Numbered from the stretch's first letter, positions 1-5,997 are shown. The stretch: DNA of 11,573 bases from JAZQUM01 sp045631305 (GCA_045631305.1 JAZQUM010000003.1:1-11573), one strand, 5' to 3'. Numbers and translations: made by a program. Notes: generated by a model from the letters alone, not told the origin.

Positions 1-479
1 CCACCTATAAGTTTGCCAAGTGCCTGCAGAACCGCTTCGGCATGATTCCCGGTATTACCGATAAGAACTACATCACCAATTCCTACCATGTCCACGTATC
101 CGAGGAAATCGACGCTTTCGCCAAGCTGAAGTTTGAAGCCCAGTTCCAGCACCTGTCCCCCGGCGGCGCCATCAGCTATGTGGAAGTTCCCAACATGCAG
201 AATAACATTCAGGCCGTTCTGCAGGTGATGCGCTTTATCTACGACAACATTATCTACGCTGAACTCAACACCAAGAGCGACTACTGTCAGGTCTGCGGTT
301 GGGACGGCGAAATCGAAATCGCAGAAGATGACGGCAAGCTTATCTGGAAGTGCCCCAAGTGCGGCAATACCGATCCCGATAAGATGAATGTTGCCCGCCG
401 CACCTGCGGTTACATCGGCACTCAGTACTGGAACCAGGGCCGCACCCAGGAAATCAAGGACCGCGTGCTTCATCTGTAA
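1..479 (+). CDS. nrdD: Anaerobic (class III) ribonucleoside-triphosphate reductase, C-terminal 158 residues (5' truncated by window)
   Basis: Glycyl-radical enzyme that reduces ribonucleoside triphosphates to deoxyribonucleotides without oxygen. Only the C-terminal part is visible; the frame opens at base 3 and the first codons (TYKFAKCLQNRFG) already belong to the protein. Two CxxC pairs (YCQVCG and KCPKCG, codons from about 285 to 362) form the zinc-binding site that class III reductases have near the C terminus. They are followed by the radical-site signature RTCGYIG, whose glycine at about 408-410 is the expected radical carrier, and a tail containing NQGRTQEI. The activase gene nrdG follows 18 bases after the stop. 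The N-terminal domain, allosteric site and active-site cysteines lie outside the window, so the reductant subtype (formate or thioredoxin/redoxin) cannot be read here. Family assignment is very secure. Confidence 0.97.
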   Translation, partial: TYKFAKCLQNRFGMIPGITDKNYITNSYHVHVSEEIDAFAKLKFEAQFQHLSPGGAISYVEVPNMQNNIQAVLQVMRFIYDNIIYAELNTKSDYCQVCGWDGEIEIAEDDGKLIWKCPKCGNTDPDKMNVARRTCGYIGTQYWNQGRTQEIKDRVLHL

Positions 480-497
480 AATAATCCAGGAGGCTCT

Positions 498-1049
498 ATG
501 CACTACGGAGAGATCAAAAATTGCGATATTGCCAACGGCGAGGGTGTGCGGGTAAGCCTTTTCGTTTCCGGTTGCACCAACCACTGCGAAAATTGCTTCC
601 AGCCCCAGACCTGGGCTTTTGACTACGGACAGCCTTTCACCGCCGAAACGGAAAACGCCATTTTGGACATGCTCCGTCCTGATTATATCGCCGGACTCAC
701 TCTTTTGGGCGGCGAACCCATGGAGCCCAACAATCAGCGCGCGCTGCTGCCTTTCCTGCAGCGCATCCGCCGCGAATTTCCGCAAAAGAACATTTGGTGC
801 TTCACCGGCTTCACGCTGGATGAGGAACTGATGAAAGACGGAAGTTACCCCCGCTGCGAAGTGACAGATGATGTCCTGGCTCAAATCGATGTGCTGGTAG
901 ATGGCCGCTTCGTGCAGGCCCTTCATGACATCTCCCTTCTTTTCCGCGGCTCTTCCAACCAGCGGCTTATCGATATGGCCGCCACCAGAAAAGAAGGCCG
1001 CATTGTTCCCTGGCATCCTAAGGAGGCAAAAGCATGGAAATCCGAGTAA
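498..1049 (+). CDS. nrdG: Anaerobic ribonucleotide reductase activating protein (radical SAM)
   Basis: Radical SAM enzyme that uses a [4Fe-4S] cluster and S-adenosylmethionine to place the glycyl radical on NrdD. The 183-residue protein has the cluster motif C26-x3-C30-x2-C33 (SGCTNHCENC) and the GGEP motif at 71-74, which binds the SAM amino group. The N terminus (MHYGEIKNCDIANGEG) is typical of NrdG. Length is slightly above the usual 155-180 residues. The start is supported by an AGGAGG sequence a few bases upstream (around 488-493) and by the short 18-base gap from nrdD. The 3' end overlaps the next gene by 16 bases, and that gene's Shine-Dalgarno lies inside nrdG, so translation of the two is probably coupled. 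No missing residue was seen. Confidence 0.96.
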   Translation: MHYGEIKNCDIANGEGVRVSLFVSGCTNHCENCFQPQTWAFDYGQPFTAETENAILDMLRPDYIAGLTLLGGEPMEPNNQRALLPFLQRIRREFPQKNIWCFTGFTLDEELMKDGSYPRCEVTDDVLAQIDVLVDGRFVQALHDISLLFRGSSNQRLIDMAATRKEGRIVPWHPKEAKAWKSE

Positions 1050-1471
1050 AAAAACTGCATCCCGATGCTGTTCTTCCCAAGCGCGGCTCTTCCGCCGCTG
1101 CCGGCAGCGATCTGTATGCCTGCATCCCTGAAGGCAGCATTACCATTCCCCCTCACGCCACCGTGCGCGTGGGCACCGGCCTTGCCATGGCCATTCCCGA
1201 AGGTTACTTCGGCGGCATTTTTGCCCGCAGCGGCCTTGCCACCAAAGAAGGTCTCCGCCCCGCCAACTGCGTGGGCGTGGTAGACAGTGACTACCGCGGC
1301 GAAAATCAGGTTCCCCTGCACAATGACACCGATACCGAAAAAACGGTACACCACGGCGACCGCATCGCACAGATGGTGATTCTGCCCTGCCCCGCAGTGG
1401 AATACACCGAGGCAGAAGACCTGGATGAAACTGACCGCGGTGCCGGCGGCTTTGGCAGCACCGGCCGATAA
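1034..1471 (+). CDS. dut: dUTP diphosphatase (trimeric dUTPase)
   Basis: Hydrolyses dUTP to dUMP and pyrophosphate, keeping uracil out of DNA and feeding dTMP synthesis. The 145-residue length is normal for the homotrimeric family. All five conserved motifs are visible in order: AGSDLYA (23-29), ARSGLA (64-69), GVVDSDYRGE (81-90, with the catalytic-water Asp and the uracil-pocket region), GDRIAQMV (108-115) and the C-terminal flap RGAGGFGSTG (135-144). The start at 1034 is set by a perfect AAGGAGG at 1020-1026 inside nrdG; the two genes overlap by 16 bases. Its place next to nrdD/nrdG makes sense because both act on deoxynucleotide triphosphates. Confidence 0.97.
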   Translation: MEIRVKKLHPDAVLPKRGSSAAAGSDLYACIPEGSITIPPHATVRVGTGLAMAIPEGYFGGIFARSGLATKEGLRPANCVGVVDSDYRGENQVPLHNDTDTEKTVHHGDRIAQMVILPCPAVEYTEAEDLDETDRGAGGFGSTGR

Positions 1472-1497
1472 AAATTCTAAAGAAGGAGGTCGCAACT

Positions 1498-1812
1498 ATG
1501 ACCGTTCTCACCAAAGATAATTTCAAAGAAGAAGTATTTGACTCCACCACTCCCGTTTTGGTTGATTTCTGGGCCACCTGGTGCGGCCCCTGCAAGATGA
1601 TCGCTCCCATTCTGGAAGAGATCGATCAGGAAAATCCCGGTCTCAAGGTCTGCAAAGTTAATGTAGATGAAGAAAATGCGCTGGCTGCTGCGTTTGGCAT
1701 CAGCTCCATCCCCACTCTGATCTTCTTCAAGGATGGCAAGGCTGAAAAGGCTATCGTAGGCTTCCGCCCCAAGGCAGATCTTCTCAGCGAAATCGGAGGT
1801 CCCTTCGCATGA
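1498..1812 (+). CDS. trxA: Thioredoxin
   Basis: Small dithiol protein that reduces protein disulfides. The 104-residue chain has the classical active site WCGPCK (C29 and C32), the cis-proline loop SIPT (P72) and the FWATWCGPCK context of true thioredoxins rather than glutaredoxin or NrdH-like redoxins. The start is fixed by AAGGAGGT at 1483-1490. The gap from dut is 26 bases. Its stop overlaps the start of the next gene in an ATGA (1809-1812), so the two proteins are likely made in coupled amounts. No flavin-type thioredoxin reductase gene lies in the window; the next gene encodes an Fe-S protein resembling ferredoxin:thioredoxin reductase. The location behind nrdDG suggests a role as reductase donor, which is an inference. 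Confidence 0.96.
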   Translation: MTVLTKDNFKEEVFDSTTPVLVDFWATWCGPCKMIAPILEEIDQENPGLKVCKVNVDEENALAAAFGISSIPTLIFFKDGKAEKAIVGFRPKADLLSEIGGPFA

Positions 1813-2006
1813 AAGTAAGATTCAACGAAAACGAAGAAATCGTCCGCACCATTAAAGAAGGCCTGCAGCAGACCGGCGGCTACTGTCCCTGCCGTATGGA
1901 GCGCACGGAGGAAACCAAGTGCATCTGCAGCGAATTCCGCGCTCAGATGGCCGACCCCGATTTTGAAGGTTACTGCCACTGCATGCTTTATTACAAGGAA
2001 AAGTAA
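1809..2006 (+). CDS. Small ferredoxin:thioredoxin reductase catalytic-chain-like Fe-S protein
   Basis: A 65-residue protein with three CxC pairs: CPC (26-28), CIC (38-40) and CHC (56-58). This is the cysteine content and order of the catalytic beta chain of ferredoxin:thioredoxin reductase (FTR), where one [4Fe-4S] cluster sits beside a redox-active disulfide. By alignment with plant FTR, C26, C38, C40 and C56 would hold the cluster and C28-C58 would form the disulfide. The total span C26 to C58 (32 residues) equals that of spinach FTR, but the middle pair is shifted: spacings here are 9 and 15 residues against 16 and 8. It lacks the long N-terminal region of plant FTR, and no variable (alpha) subunit gene is present. 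GGAGGT at 1795-1800 supports the start, and the ATGA overlap with trxA argues that thioredoxin is its partner. Electron donor (ferredoxin) and activity are inferred. Confidence 0.85.
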   Translation: MKVRFNENEEIVRTIKEGLQQTGGYCPCRMERTEETKCICSEFRAQMADPDFEGYCHCMLYYKEK

Positions 2007-2017
2007 GGTACAGCACC

Positions 2018-2863
2018 ATGATCCAGGATATCGCACCTCACACTTACCAAAACCGCTATGTACACATCCGTCCTCAGGAACAGGACCGCGTGCTGATCTA
2101 CCGCAACAAACGGGTACTGCTTCGCACCGAGCCCGATATTTCCTACAGCGCCCCTATTTTTGCCAATCTCCCCGAAGCTGACAAAGCACACTGCATGCAT
2201 AAGGCCACCTATCTTTTTGAGATTGATGGCGAAAAGTACTTCCTGGCTTCCAATGTTGATGTACAGGAAGGCAACCATCTTTTCTGGTTTGAAATGGCGC
2301 ATACCCGGGAGCTTCAGCCCCGTCACGTAGCGTTTCTTGTGATCACCGGCGCGCAGCTGAACCGCTGGTATGAAACCCGCGCCTATTGCGGCCGCTGTGG
2401 TACCCCCACTGAACACAGCACCACCGAGCGGGCCATGGTCTGCCCCAAGTGCGGCAACACCGAGTATCCCAAAATTTGCCCCGCTGTTATCGTTTGTATC
2501 CGCAACGGCGATAAGTGCGTAGCCTCTCATTATACTGATTCCCGTGGCAAGGCGCACTACAGTCTCATTGCAGGCTTTGCCGAAATCGGTGAAACTCTGG
2601 AAGAAACCGTACACCGTGAAGTGATGGAAGAAGTTGGCCTGAAAGTCAAAAATCTCACTTATTACAAGAGCCAGCCCTGGAGCTTTTCCGACACCCTTCT
2701 CTCCGGTTTCTACTGCGATCTGGACGGAGATGATACTCTCCGCATTGACCACAATGAACTCAAGGAAGCCTTCTGGATCTCCCGCAACGAGCTGCCCTGC
2801 CGCGAAAACGACATCAGCCTTACCGCGGAAATGATGGAAAACTTCCGCAAAGGTCTTTATTAA
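2018..2863 (+). CDS. nudC: NudC-type zinc-ribbon Nudix hydrolase (NAD(+)/NADH diphosphatase family)
   Basis: Nudix enzyme predicted to split dinucleotide pyrophosphates such as NADH, and in some bacteria to remove NAD caps from RNA. The 281-residue protein has an N-terminal domain (1-115), a zinc ribbon (C124-x2-C127 ... C142-x2-C145) and a Nudix domain with a complete box from G186 (GFAEIGE) to REVMEEVGL (200-208). Just after it, SQPWSFSDT (218-226) matches the NudC hallmark SQPWPFP-x-S only in part: Ser replaces both prolines and Thr the final Ser. E. coli NudC has 257 residues. The ribosome site is weak (TAAGG at 2004-2008, overlapping the previous stop), so it may rely on coupling with the upstream gene 11 bases away. 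The family is firm; the exact substrate is less so, because the hallmark motif is degenerate. Confidence 0.88.
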   Translation: MIQDIAPHTYQNRYVHIRPQEQDRVLIYRNKRVLLRTEPDISYSAPIFANLPEADKAHCMHKATYLFEIDGEKYFLASNVDVQEGNHLFWFEMAHTRELQPRHVAFLVITGAQLNRWYETRAYCGRCGTPTEHSTTERAMVCPKCGNTEYPKICPAVIVCIRNGDKCVASHYTDSRGKAHYSLIAGFAEIGETLEETVHREVMEEVGLKVKNLTYYKSQPWSFSDTLLSGFYCDLDGDDTLRIDHNELKEAFWISRNELPCRENDISLTAEMMENFRKGLY

Positions 2864-2875
2864 AAGGAGCACCTC

Positions 2876-3346
2876 ATGCTGCTTGTTCTTATTGTTGCCG
2901 CCGCCGTGCTTTTTGGTGAAAAATTCATCAAAGAGCGCATCCGTTCGACACTCCCCGGCACTTTTCCCCGCACCTTTTTAAAAGGTCACATTCGGCTGGA
3001 ACATGTGGAAAACACCGGGTTTTCTGCTTCCCGTTGGGCAAACCATCCTGAGCGGGTACAAGTTATCAGCACCTTCGCTGTGCTTGGCGCCATTCTTTCC
3101 ACAATCCCCGAACTTTTCCGCCGCAAGAAGGACGGTCTTTTCCACGTGGCCGCAGGTCTTCTTATGGGTGGCAGTATTGCCAATCTTCTGGACCGCACCT
3201 TCCGCGGTTCGGTCACAGACTATCTTCGTTTTCCCACCTTACCTTGGAAAAAAGTCCGCAGTCTGGTTTTTAATCTGGCAGATCTTTGCATCTTCCTGGG
3301 TGCCGGACTGATGCTGCTGCGCATCCTTTTCCCCAAGAAAAAATAA
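2876..3346 (+). CDS. Divergent signal peptidase II (LspA)-like membrane protein
   Basis: Resembles lipoprotein signal peptidase, the aspartyl protease that cuts prolipoproteins in the membrane. The 156-residue protein has about four hydrophobic segments (near 1-14, 62-80, 90-104 and 130-152). Motifs seen are ENTGFS (45-50, matching the N-x-G box), GGSIANLLDR (98-107), VTDYLRF (113-119) and FNLADLCIFLGA (132-143). The two catalytic aspartates would be D115 and D136. The first LspA box, normally DQxTK, is here EKFIK (15-19), and the residues after N-x-G differ from the usual A-A-F. AAGGAG at 2864-2869 fixes the start. The gene sits in a nucleotide-metabolism operon and not beside rluD or ileS, where housekeeping lspA often lies, so it may be a second copy. 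It could be an active peptidase or a specialised paralogue. Confidence 0.8.
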   Translation: MLLVLIVAAAVLFGEKFIKERIRSTLPGTFPRTFLKGHIRLEHVENTGFSASRWANHPERVQVISTFAVLGAILSTIPELFRRKKDGLFHVAAGLLMGGSIANLLDRTFRGSVTDYLRFPTLPWKKVRSLVFNLADLCIFLGAGLMLLRILFPKKK

Positions 3347-3359
3347 ACGGAGGTCCGCC

Positions 3360-4127
3360 ATGTCCCAAACCCGCCGTTTTGAGATCACATCCTTTGCTCT
3401 CCACCTTTTGGCCATGGGCTTTATGCTCTGTGACCATCTGTGGGCTACCCTGCTGACCTCGCAGGATTGGCTCACCTGGGTGGGACGCATTGCATTTCCC
3501 CTCTTTGCTTTTATGCTTGCCGAGGGTTTTTCTCACACCCGTGACCGCAAAAAATATGCCAAGCGGCTCTTGATTTTTGCACTTATCACAGAGCTCCCCT
3601 TTAACCTGATGCTCTCCGGCAGCCTTATCTATCCCCTGCATCAGAATGTGATGTTCACATTCCTGCTGGCTATTGCCGCCATGAGCGTCTGCGAAAAGAT
3701 CAAATCCCGCATTTCTGCCCTTTGGCTTCGCATCCTGCTTTTCGCACTGACAGCACTGGGCTTCCATTTTGCTGGGTTCATCACTTTTGTGGACTATTAC
3801 GGTTACGGCATCCTCATGGTGCTTCTGTTCTATTTCACCCGTGCCGAAGAAGACACCCCGCCCCAGCGAAAAGTTTTTCTTTCCGTACTGCAGCTTCTGG
3901 GGCTTCATTTCATCAACTGCGAACTTATGGGAGGCCTTGTGGTGCCCATCACCGTGGGCGGCACGGAAATCATCATCCCCCAGCAGGGTATGGCGCTGCT
4001 CTCTCTTCCCCTCATCTGGCTTTACCGCGGCAAGCAAGGCCCTTACAACAAAGGCATCCGCCTTCTGTATTACGCCTTCTATCCCGTCCACATTCTCATC
4101 CTTGCACTTTTGATGATCTTGTCCTAA
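3360..4127 (+). CDS. TraX-family multipass membrane protein
   Basis: A 255-residue integral membrane protein with about eight hydrophobic stretches. It matches the TraX family (named after the F-plasmid protein involved in pilin N-acetylation, but common on Firmicute chromosomes). Signature stretches are FALHLLAMGFMLCDH (12-26), GRIAFPLFAFMLAEGF (42-57), HTRDRKKYAKRLLIFALITE (59-78), HQNVMFT (94-100) and YYAFYPVHILIL near the C terminus. The pattern of His/Asp/Arg residues inside membrane helices is shared with membrane acyltransferases, so an acyl or acetyl transfer role is plausible; the substrate is unknown. CGGAGGT at 3348-3354 fixes the start, 13 bases after the LspA-like gene. It is the last gene of its unit, with a terminator starting at the stop codon. 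No conjugation genes are nearby. Confidence 0.88.
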   Translation: MSQTRRFEITSFALHLLAMGFMLCDHLWATLLTSQDWLTWVGRIAFPLFAFMLAEGFSHTRDRKKYAKRLLIFALITELPFNLMLSGSLIYPLHQNVMFTFLLAIAAMSVCEKIKSRISALWLRILLFALTALGFHFAGFITFVDYYGYGILMVLLFYFTRAEEDTPPQRKVFLSVLQLLGLHFINCELMGGLVVPITVGGTEIIIPQQGMALLSLPLIWLYRGKQGPYNKGIRLLYYAFYPVHILILALLMILS

Positions 4128-4163
4128 AAGAAGAGCGTGACCTTTTGGTCACGCTCTTCTTTT
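4126..4163. terminator. Intrinsic terminator, probably bidirectional
   Basis: A perfect inverted repeat: AAGAGCGTGACC (4131-4142), loop TTTT, GGTCACGCTCTT (4147-4158). The stem can be extended by an A-run on the left and a T-run on the right. The A/T flanks provide a U-tract in both directions. It ends the nrdD-traX unit and, on the other strand, the TSCPD-nitroreductase unit whose stop codon is at 4172. Confidence 0.95.
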
Positions 4164-4171
4164 TATCGTAC

Positions 4172-4687
4172 TCAAACCTCGTGGGCCATTTCGCTCATTT
4201 CACGGCGCTTGCCGTGGAGATGGGCAGGCTTGGCATCTTCGCGAAGATAGCCTACGGGCAGCAGCATGGTGATGTGGAAATTTTCCGCAAGACCCAGCGC
4301 ATTGCGCACGGCAGTCTCATCAAACATACCCACGATGCAGCTGCCAAGGCCAACATCTGCAGCCGCAAGGGTCATCTGGGTGAGGGCGATGGCAGCATCG
4401 ATCTCGCCGTGGTCCTTGCCGTCTTCTTCACGCTTCCAGGAAACGGTATCGTCATAGCCCACCACGAAAACAACAGGGGCATTATAATGGCAGGGAGTCA
4501 GGGGACGGATGGTCTCCAGAGCCTTTTCACTGCGGCAGACCCACACATGATGGGGCTGATTATTATGGGCGGTGGGAGCTACGCGGGCCGCTTCCAGAAT
4601 GGCCGCTACCTTTTCTTCTTCCACAGCACGGGAAGCATCAAACTTGCGCACAGAAAAGCGCTCTTTTGCCAGTACAGAAAAATCCAT
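4172..4687 (-). CDS. Nitroreductase-family FMN oxidoreductase
   Basis: FMN-dependent NAD(P)H oxidoreductase of the nitroreductase superfamily; the physiological substrate is unknown. The 171-residue chain is at the short end of the family. It begins with the usual RFSVRKF (10-16; basic residues contacting the FMN phosphate), continues with ARVAPTAHNNQPHHVWV (34-50), and has DAAIALTQMTLAAADVGLGSCIVGMF (97-122), the helix and loop that cover FMN at the dimer interface. The C-terminal PVGY (144-147) is also typical. The start is supported by AAGGAG on the minus strand just upstream of the ATG, inside the end of the previous gene; only 3 bases separate the two reading frames, so they form an operon with the TSCPD-domain gene. 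Confidence 0.93.
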   Translation of the reverse strand: MDFSVLAKERFSVRKFDASRAVEEEKVAAILEAARVAPTAHNNQPHHVWVCRSEKALETIRPLTPCHYNAPVVFVVGYDDTVSWKREEDGKDHGEIDAAIALTQMTLAAADVGLGSCIVGMFDETAVRNALGLAENFHITMLLPVGYLREDAKPAHLHGKRREMSEMAHEV

Positions 4688-4690
4688 GGT

Positions 4691-4951
4691 TTACTCCTTG
4701 CTGTTCTTCTTTTCGTATTCTTCCAAAGCGCGGCTGAGCTGATCGGGGCAGGAAGTGTCGCGGAAGCCGCAGCGGATGCCGCGAAGCTTTTCCTTTACTT
4801 CTTCCACCTTCATCCCCTTCACCAAAGCGGTGAGGCCTTTGTGGTTGCCGTCACAGCCACCCACAATATTAAGGTCCTGAATCACGCCATCTTCAATGTC
4901 AACAATAATGCGCTGCGCACAAATACCCTTGGGTACATACTGAAAAATCAT
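4691..4951 (-). CDS. TSCPD-domain protein (TIGR03905-like)
   Basis: An 86-residue protein consisting almost only of a TSCPD domain, named after the motif seen here at 67-70 (CGFRDTSCPDQL, 61-72). Other conserved points are the N-terminal VPKGICAQ (6-13) and GGCDGN (31-36). The four cysteines (11, 33, 61, 68) could bind metal. Related domains occur at the C terminus of B12-dependent ribonucleotide reductases and as free-standing small proteins in Clostridia; the function of the free form is not established. GAAGGAG lies 11 bases upstream of the start. It is transcribed first in a two-gene operon with the nitroreductase, from a promoter at 4991-5019. Confidence 0.9.
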   Translation of the reverse strand: MIFQYVPKGICAQRIIVDIEDGVIQDLNIVGGCDGNHKGLTALVKGMKVEEVKEKLRGIRCGFRDTSCPDQLSRALEEYEKKNSKE

Positions 4952-4990
4952 GAGAAAATTGCTCCTTCATTTGTTTTATCCTTGCTGCAC

Positions 4991-5019
4991 ATTATAGCAC
5001 CCTTTTGCCGTGGCTTCAA
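4991..5019 (-). promoter_or_regulatory. Sigma-A-type promoter for the TSCPD-nitroreductase operon
   Basis: On the minus strand, TTGAAG (5014-5019) lies 17 bases before a perfect TATAAT (4991-4996). Transcription would begin about 30 bases before the start codon at 4951. Four of six bases match the -35 consensus. Confidence 0.75.
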
Positions 5020-5029
5020 CACATGCCAC

Positions 5030-5057
5030 TTGCAAAATTCCCATAAAAAGCTATAAT
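5030..5057 (+). promoter_or_regulatory. Sigma-A-type promoter for the plsC-like gene
   Basis: TTGCAA (5030-5035) is followed after 16 bases by a perfect TATAAT (5052-5057). The expected start of transcription is about 20-25 bases before the ATG at 5087. Its -35 element is only 10 bases from the -35 element of the divergent minus-strand promoter, so two polymerases could interfere. Confidence 0.75.
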
Positions 5058-5086
5058 TGAAACAATAACAAAAAAGGAGCATCACT

Positions 5087-5953
5087 ATGCTTTTGTATGT
5101 TTATATCGCCCTCGGCATCCTTTGCGGTCTCTGCGCACTGGTCTTCTGTCCGGTAGCGCCTACTGCGGCAGGTTGGTTTATTGCCCCCCTTGTAGCCTTT
5201 GTCATGGCGCTGGCTTTTGTTCTTCTCCACATGCTGGTCCTTGTGATCGCCGCGCTGTCGCTGGATCCGGAAAAGCCCTTTTATGAGCGCAGCAAGGCCT
5301 ACCGCCGTTTGGTGGAGGTCTCTCTTCGAGCCATTGCCCCCCTTTGCGGTGTGCGCATGCACGTAACGGGCTTTGACAAGATCCCCACGGACCGCCGCTA
5401 TTTCTTCACCTGCAACCACCGTTCCAACTTTGATCCCCTTCTGACGCTGGCCCTTCTCAGCAAAAAGCAGGAAACGGTTTTCGTCTCCAAGGCGGAAAAC
5501 AATAAGATCCCCCTCTTCGGCCCTCTCATGAGCGGTTACGGCACTTTGACTCTCGTCCGCGAGGATGACCGCAGCGGCGTGAAAATGGTAATCGATGCTA
5601 TTAAAATCATTAAGGAAAACCGCGGCTCCATCGCTATCTATCCTGAAGGTTGGAGCAATCTTACCAAGGAAAACCTTCTCCCTCTGCGCGCAGGCGCTTT
5701 CAAAGTGCCGCTGAAAACCAAAGTTCCCATTGTGGTAGCCACCATTCAGAACACCCGCCACATCGCCCGCCATATTCTTCGCGGCGGCACGGATGTATAC
5801 TTTGACGTTTTGCGCGTCATCGAACCGGAGGAATATGAAGGTCTTTCTACAAACGATCTTGCCGATATGGTATCGGCAATTATGAAGGCCAATCTGGAAA
5901 ATCCCGCTCCTGGCCGCAAGATCTTCAAAGATCAGGTACCCGATAAAAAATAA
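5087..5953 (+). CDS. plsC: 1-acyl-sn-glycerol-3-phosphate acyltransferase (PlsC family)
   Basis: Membrane-associated acyltransferase that adds the second fatty acid to lysophosphatidate in phospholipid synthesis. The 288-residue protein starts with two hydrophobic segments (about 3-21 and 28-58). The catalytic motif HRSNFD (H111, D116) follows, then a glycerophosphate-binding region around FGPLMSGYGTLTLVRED (144-160), the block YPEGWSN (185-191) and VPIVV (213-217). In most PlsC proteins the third block reads PEGTRS; Trp and Asn here are unusual. AAGGAG at 5074-5079 supports the start. It is a single-gene unit with its own promoter and terminator. A related acyl acceptor other than lysophosphatidate is possible given the changed motif. 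Confidence 0.88.
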   Translation: MLLYVYIALGILCGLCALVFCPVAPTAAGWFIAPLVAFVMALAFVLLHMLVLVIAALSLDPEKPFYERSKAYRRLVEVSLRAIAPLCGVRMHVTGFDKIPTDRRYFFTCNHRSNFDPLLTLALLSKKQETVFVSKAENNKIPLFGPLMSGYGTLTLVREDDRSGVKMVIDAIKIIKENRGSIAIYPEGWSNLTKENLLPLRAGAFKVPLKTKVPIVVATIQNTRHIARHILRGGTDVYFDVLRVIEPEEYEGLSTNDLADMVSAIMKANLENPAPGRKIFKDQVPDKK

Positions 5954-5954
5954 C

Positions 5955-5989
5955 AAAAAAAGAGAGAGTCTTACGACTCTCTCTTTTTT
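5955..5989. terminator. Intrinsic terminator, probably bidirectional
   Basis: AGAGAGAGTC (5961-5970), loop TTAC, GACTCTCTCT (5975-5984) is a perfect 10-bp stem, flanked by an A-run on the left and a T-run on the right. It lies between the converging ends of the plsC-like gene (5953) and the alcohol dehydrogenase gene (5998) and can serve both. Confidence 0.94.
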
Positions 5990-5997
5990 GCTGTCAT

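Noticed and set aside
1991..2872. Long open frame on the minus strand opposite the NudC gene, and similar long antisense frames at 923-1495, 3270-4091, 5051-6028, 9430-10695 and 10867-11532
   Set aside because: Each lies opposite a gene with clear family motifs, has no recognisable domain, and its openness is explained by the C-rich third codon positions of the real gene.
2944..2950. Perfect 0A-box word inside the LspA-like gene, and another at 10309-10315 in dapB
   Set aside because: Isolated 7-base matches within coding sequence, about as many as chance predicts in this length.
3360..4127. TraX-family gene as a sign of an integrated conjugative element
   Set aside because: No relaxase, coupling protein, integrase, repeats or attachment site is nearby, the gene is in a housekeeping-type operon, and the family is common on chromosomes.
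3722..5056. 444-codon plus-strand frame crossing the end of traX, a terminator, and two minus-strand genes
   Set aside because: It spans a strong terminator and lies antisense to the nitroreductase and TSCPD genes; no domain was recognised.
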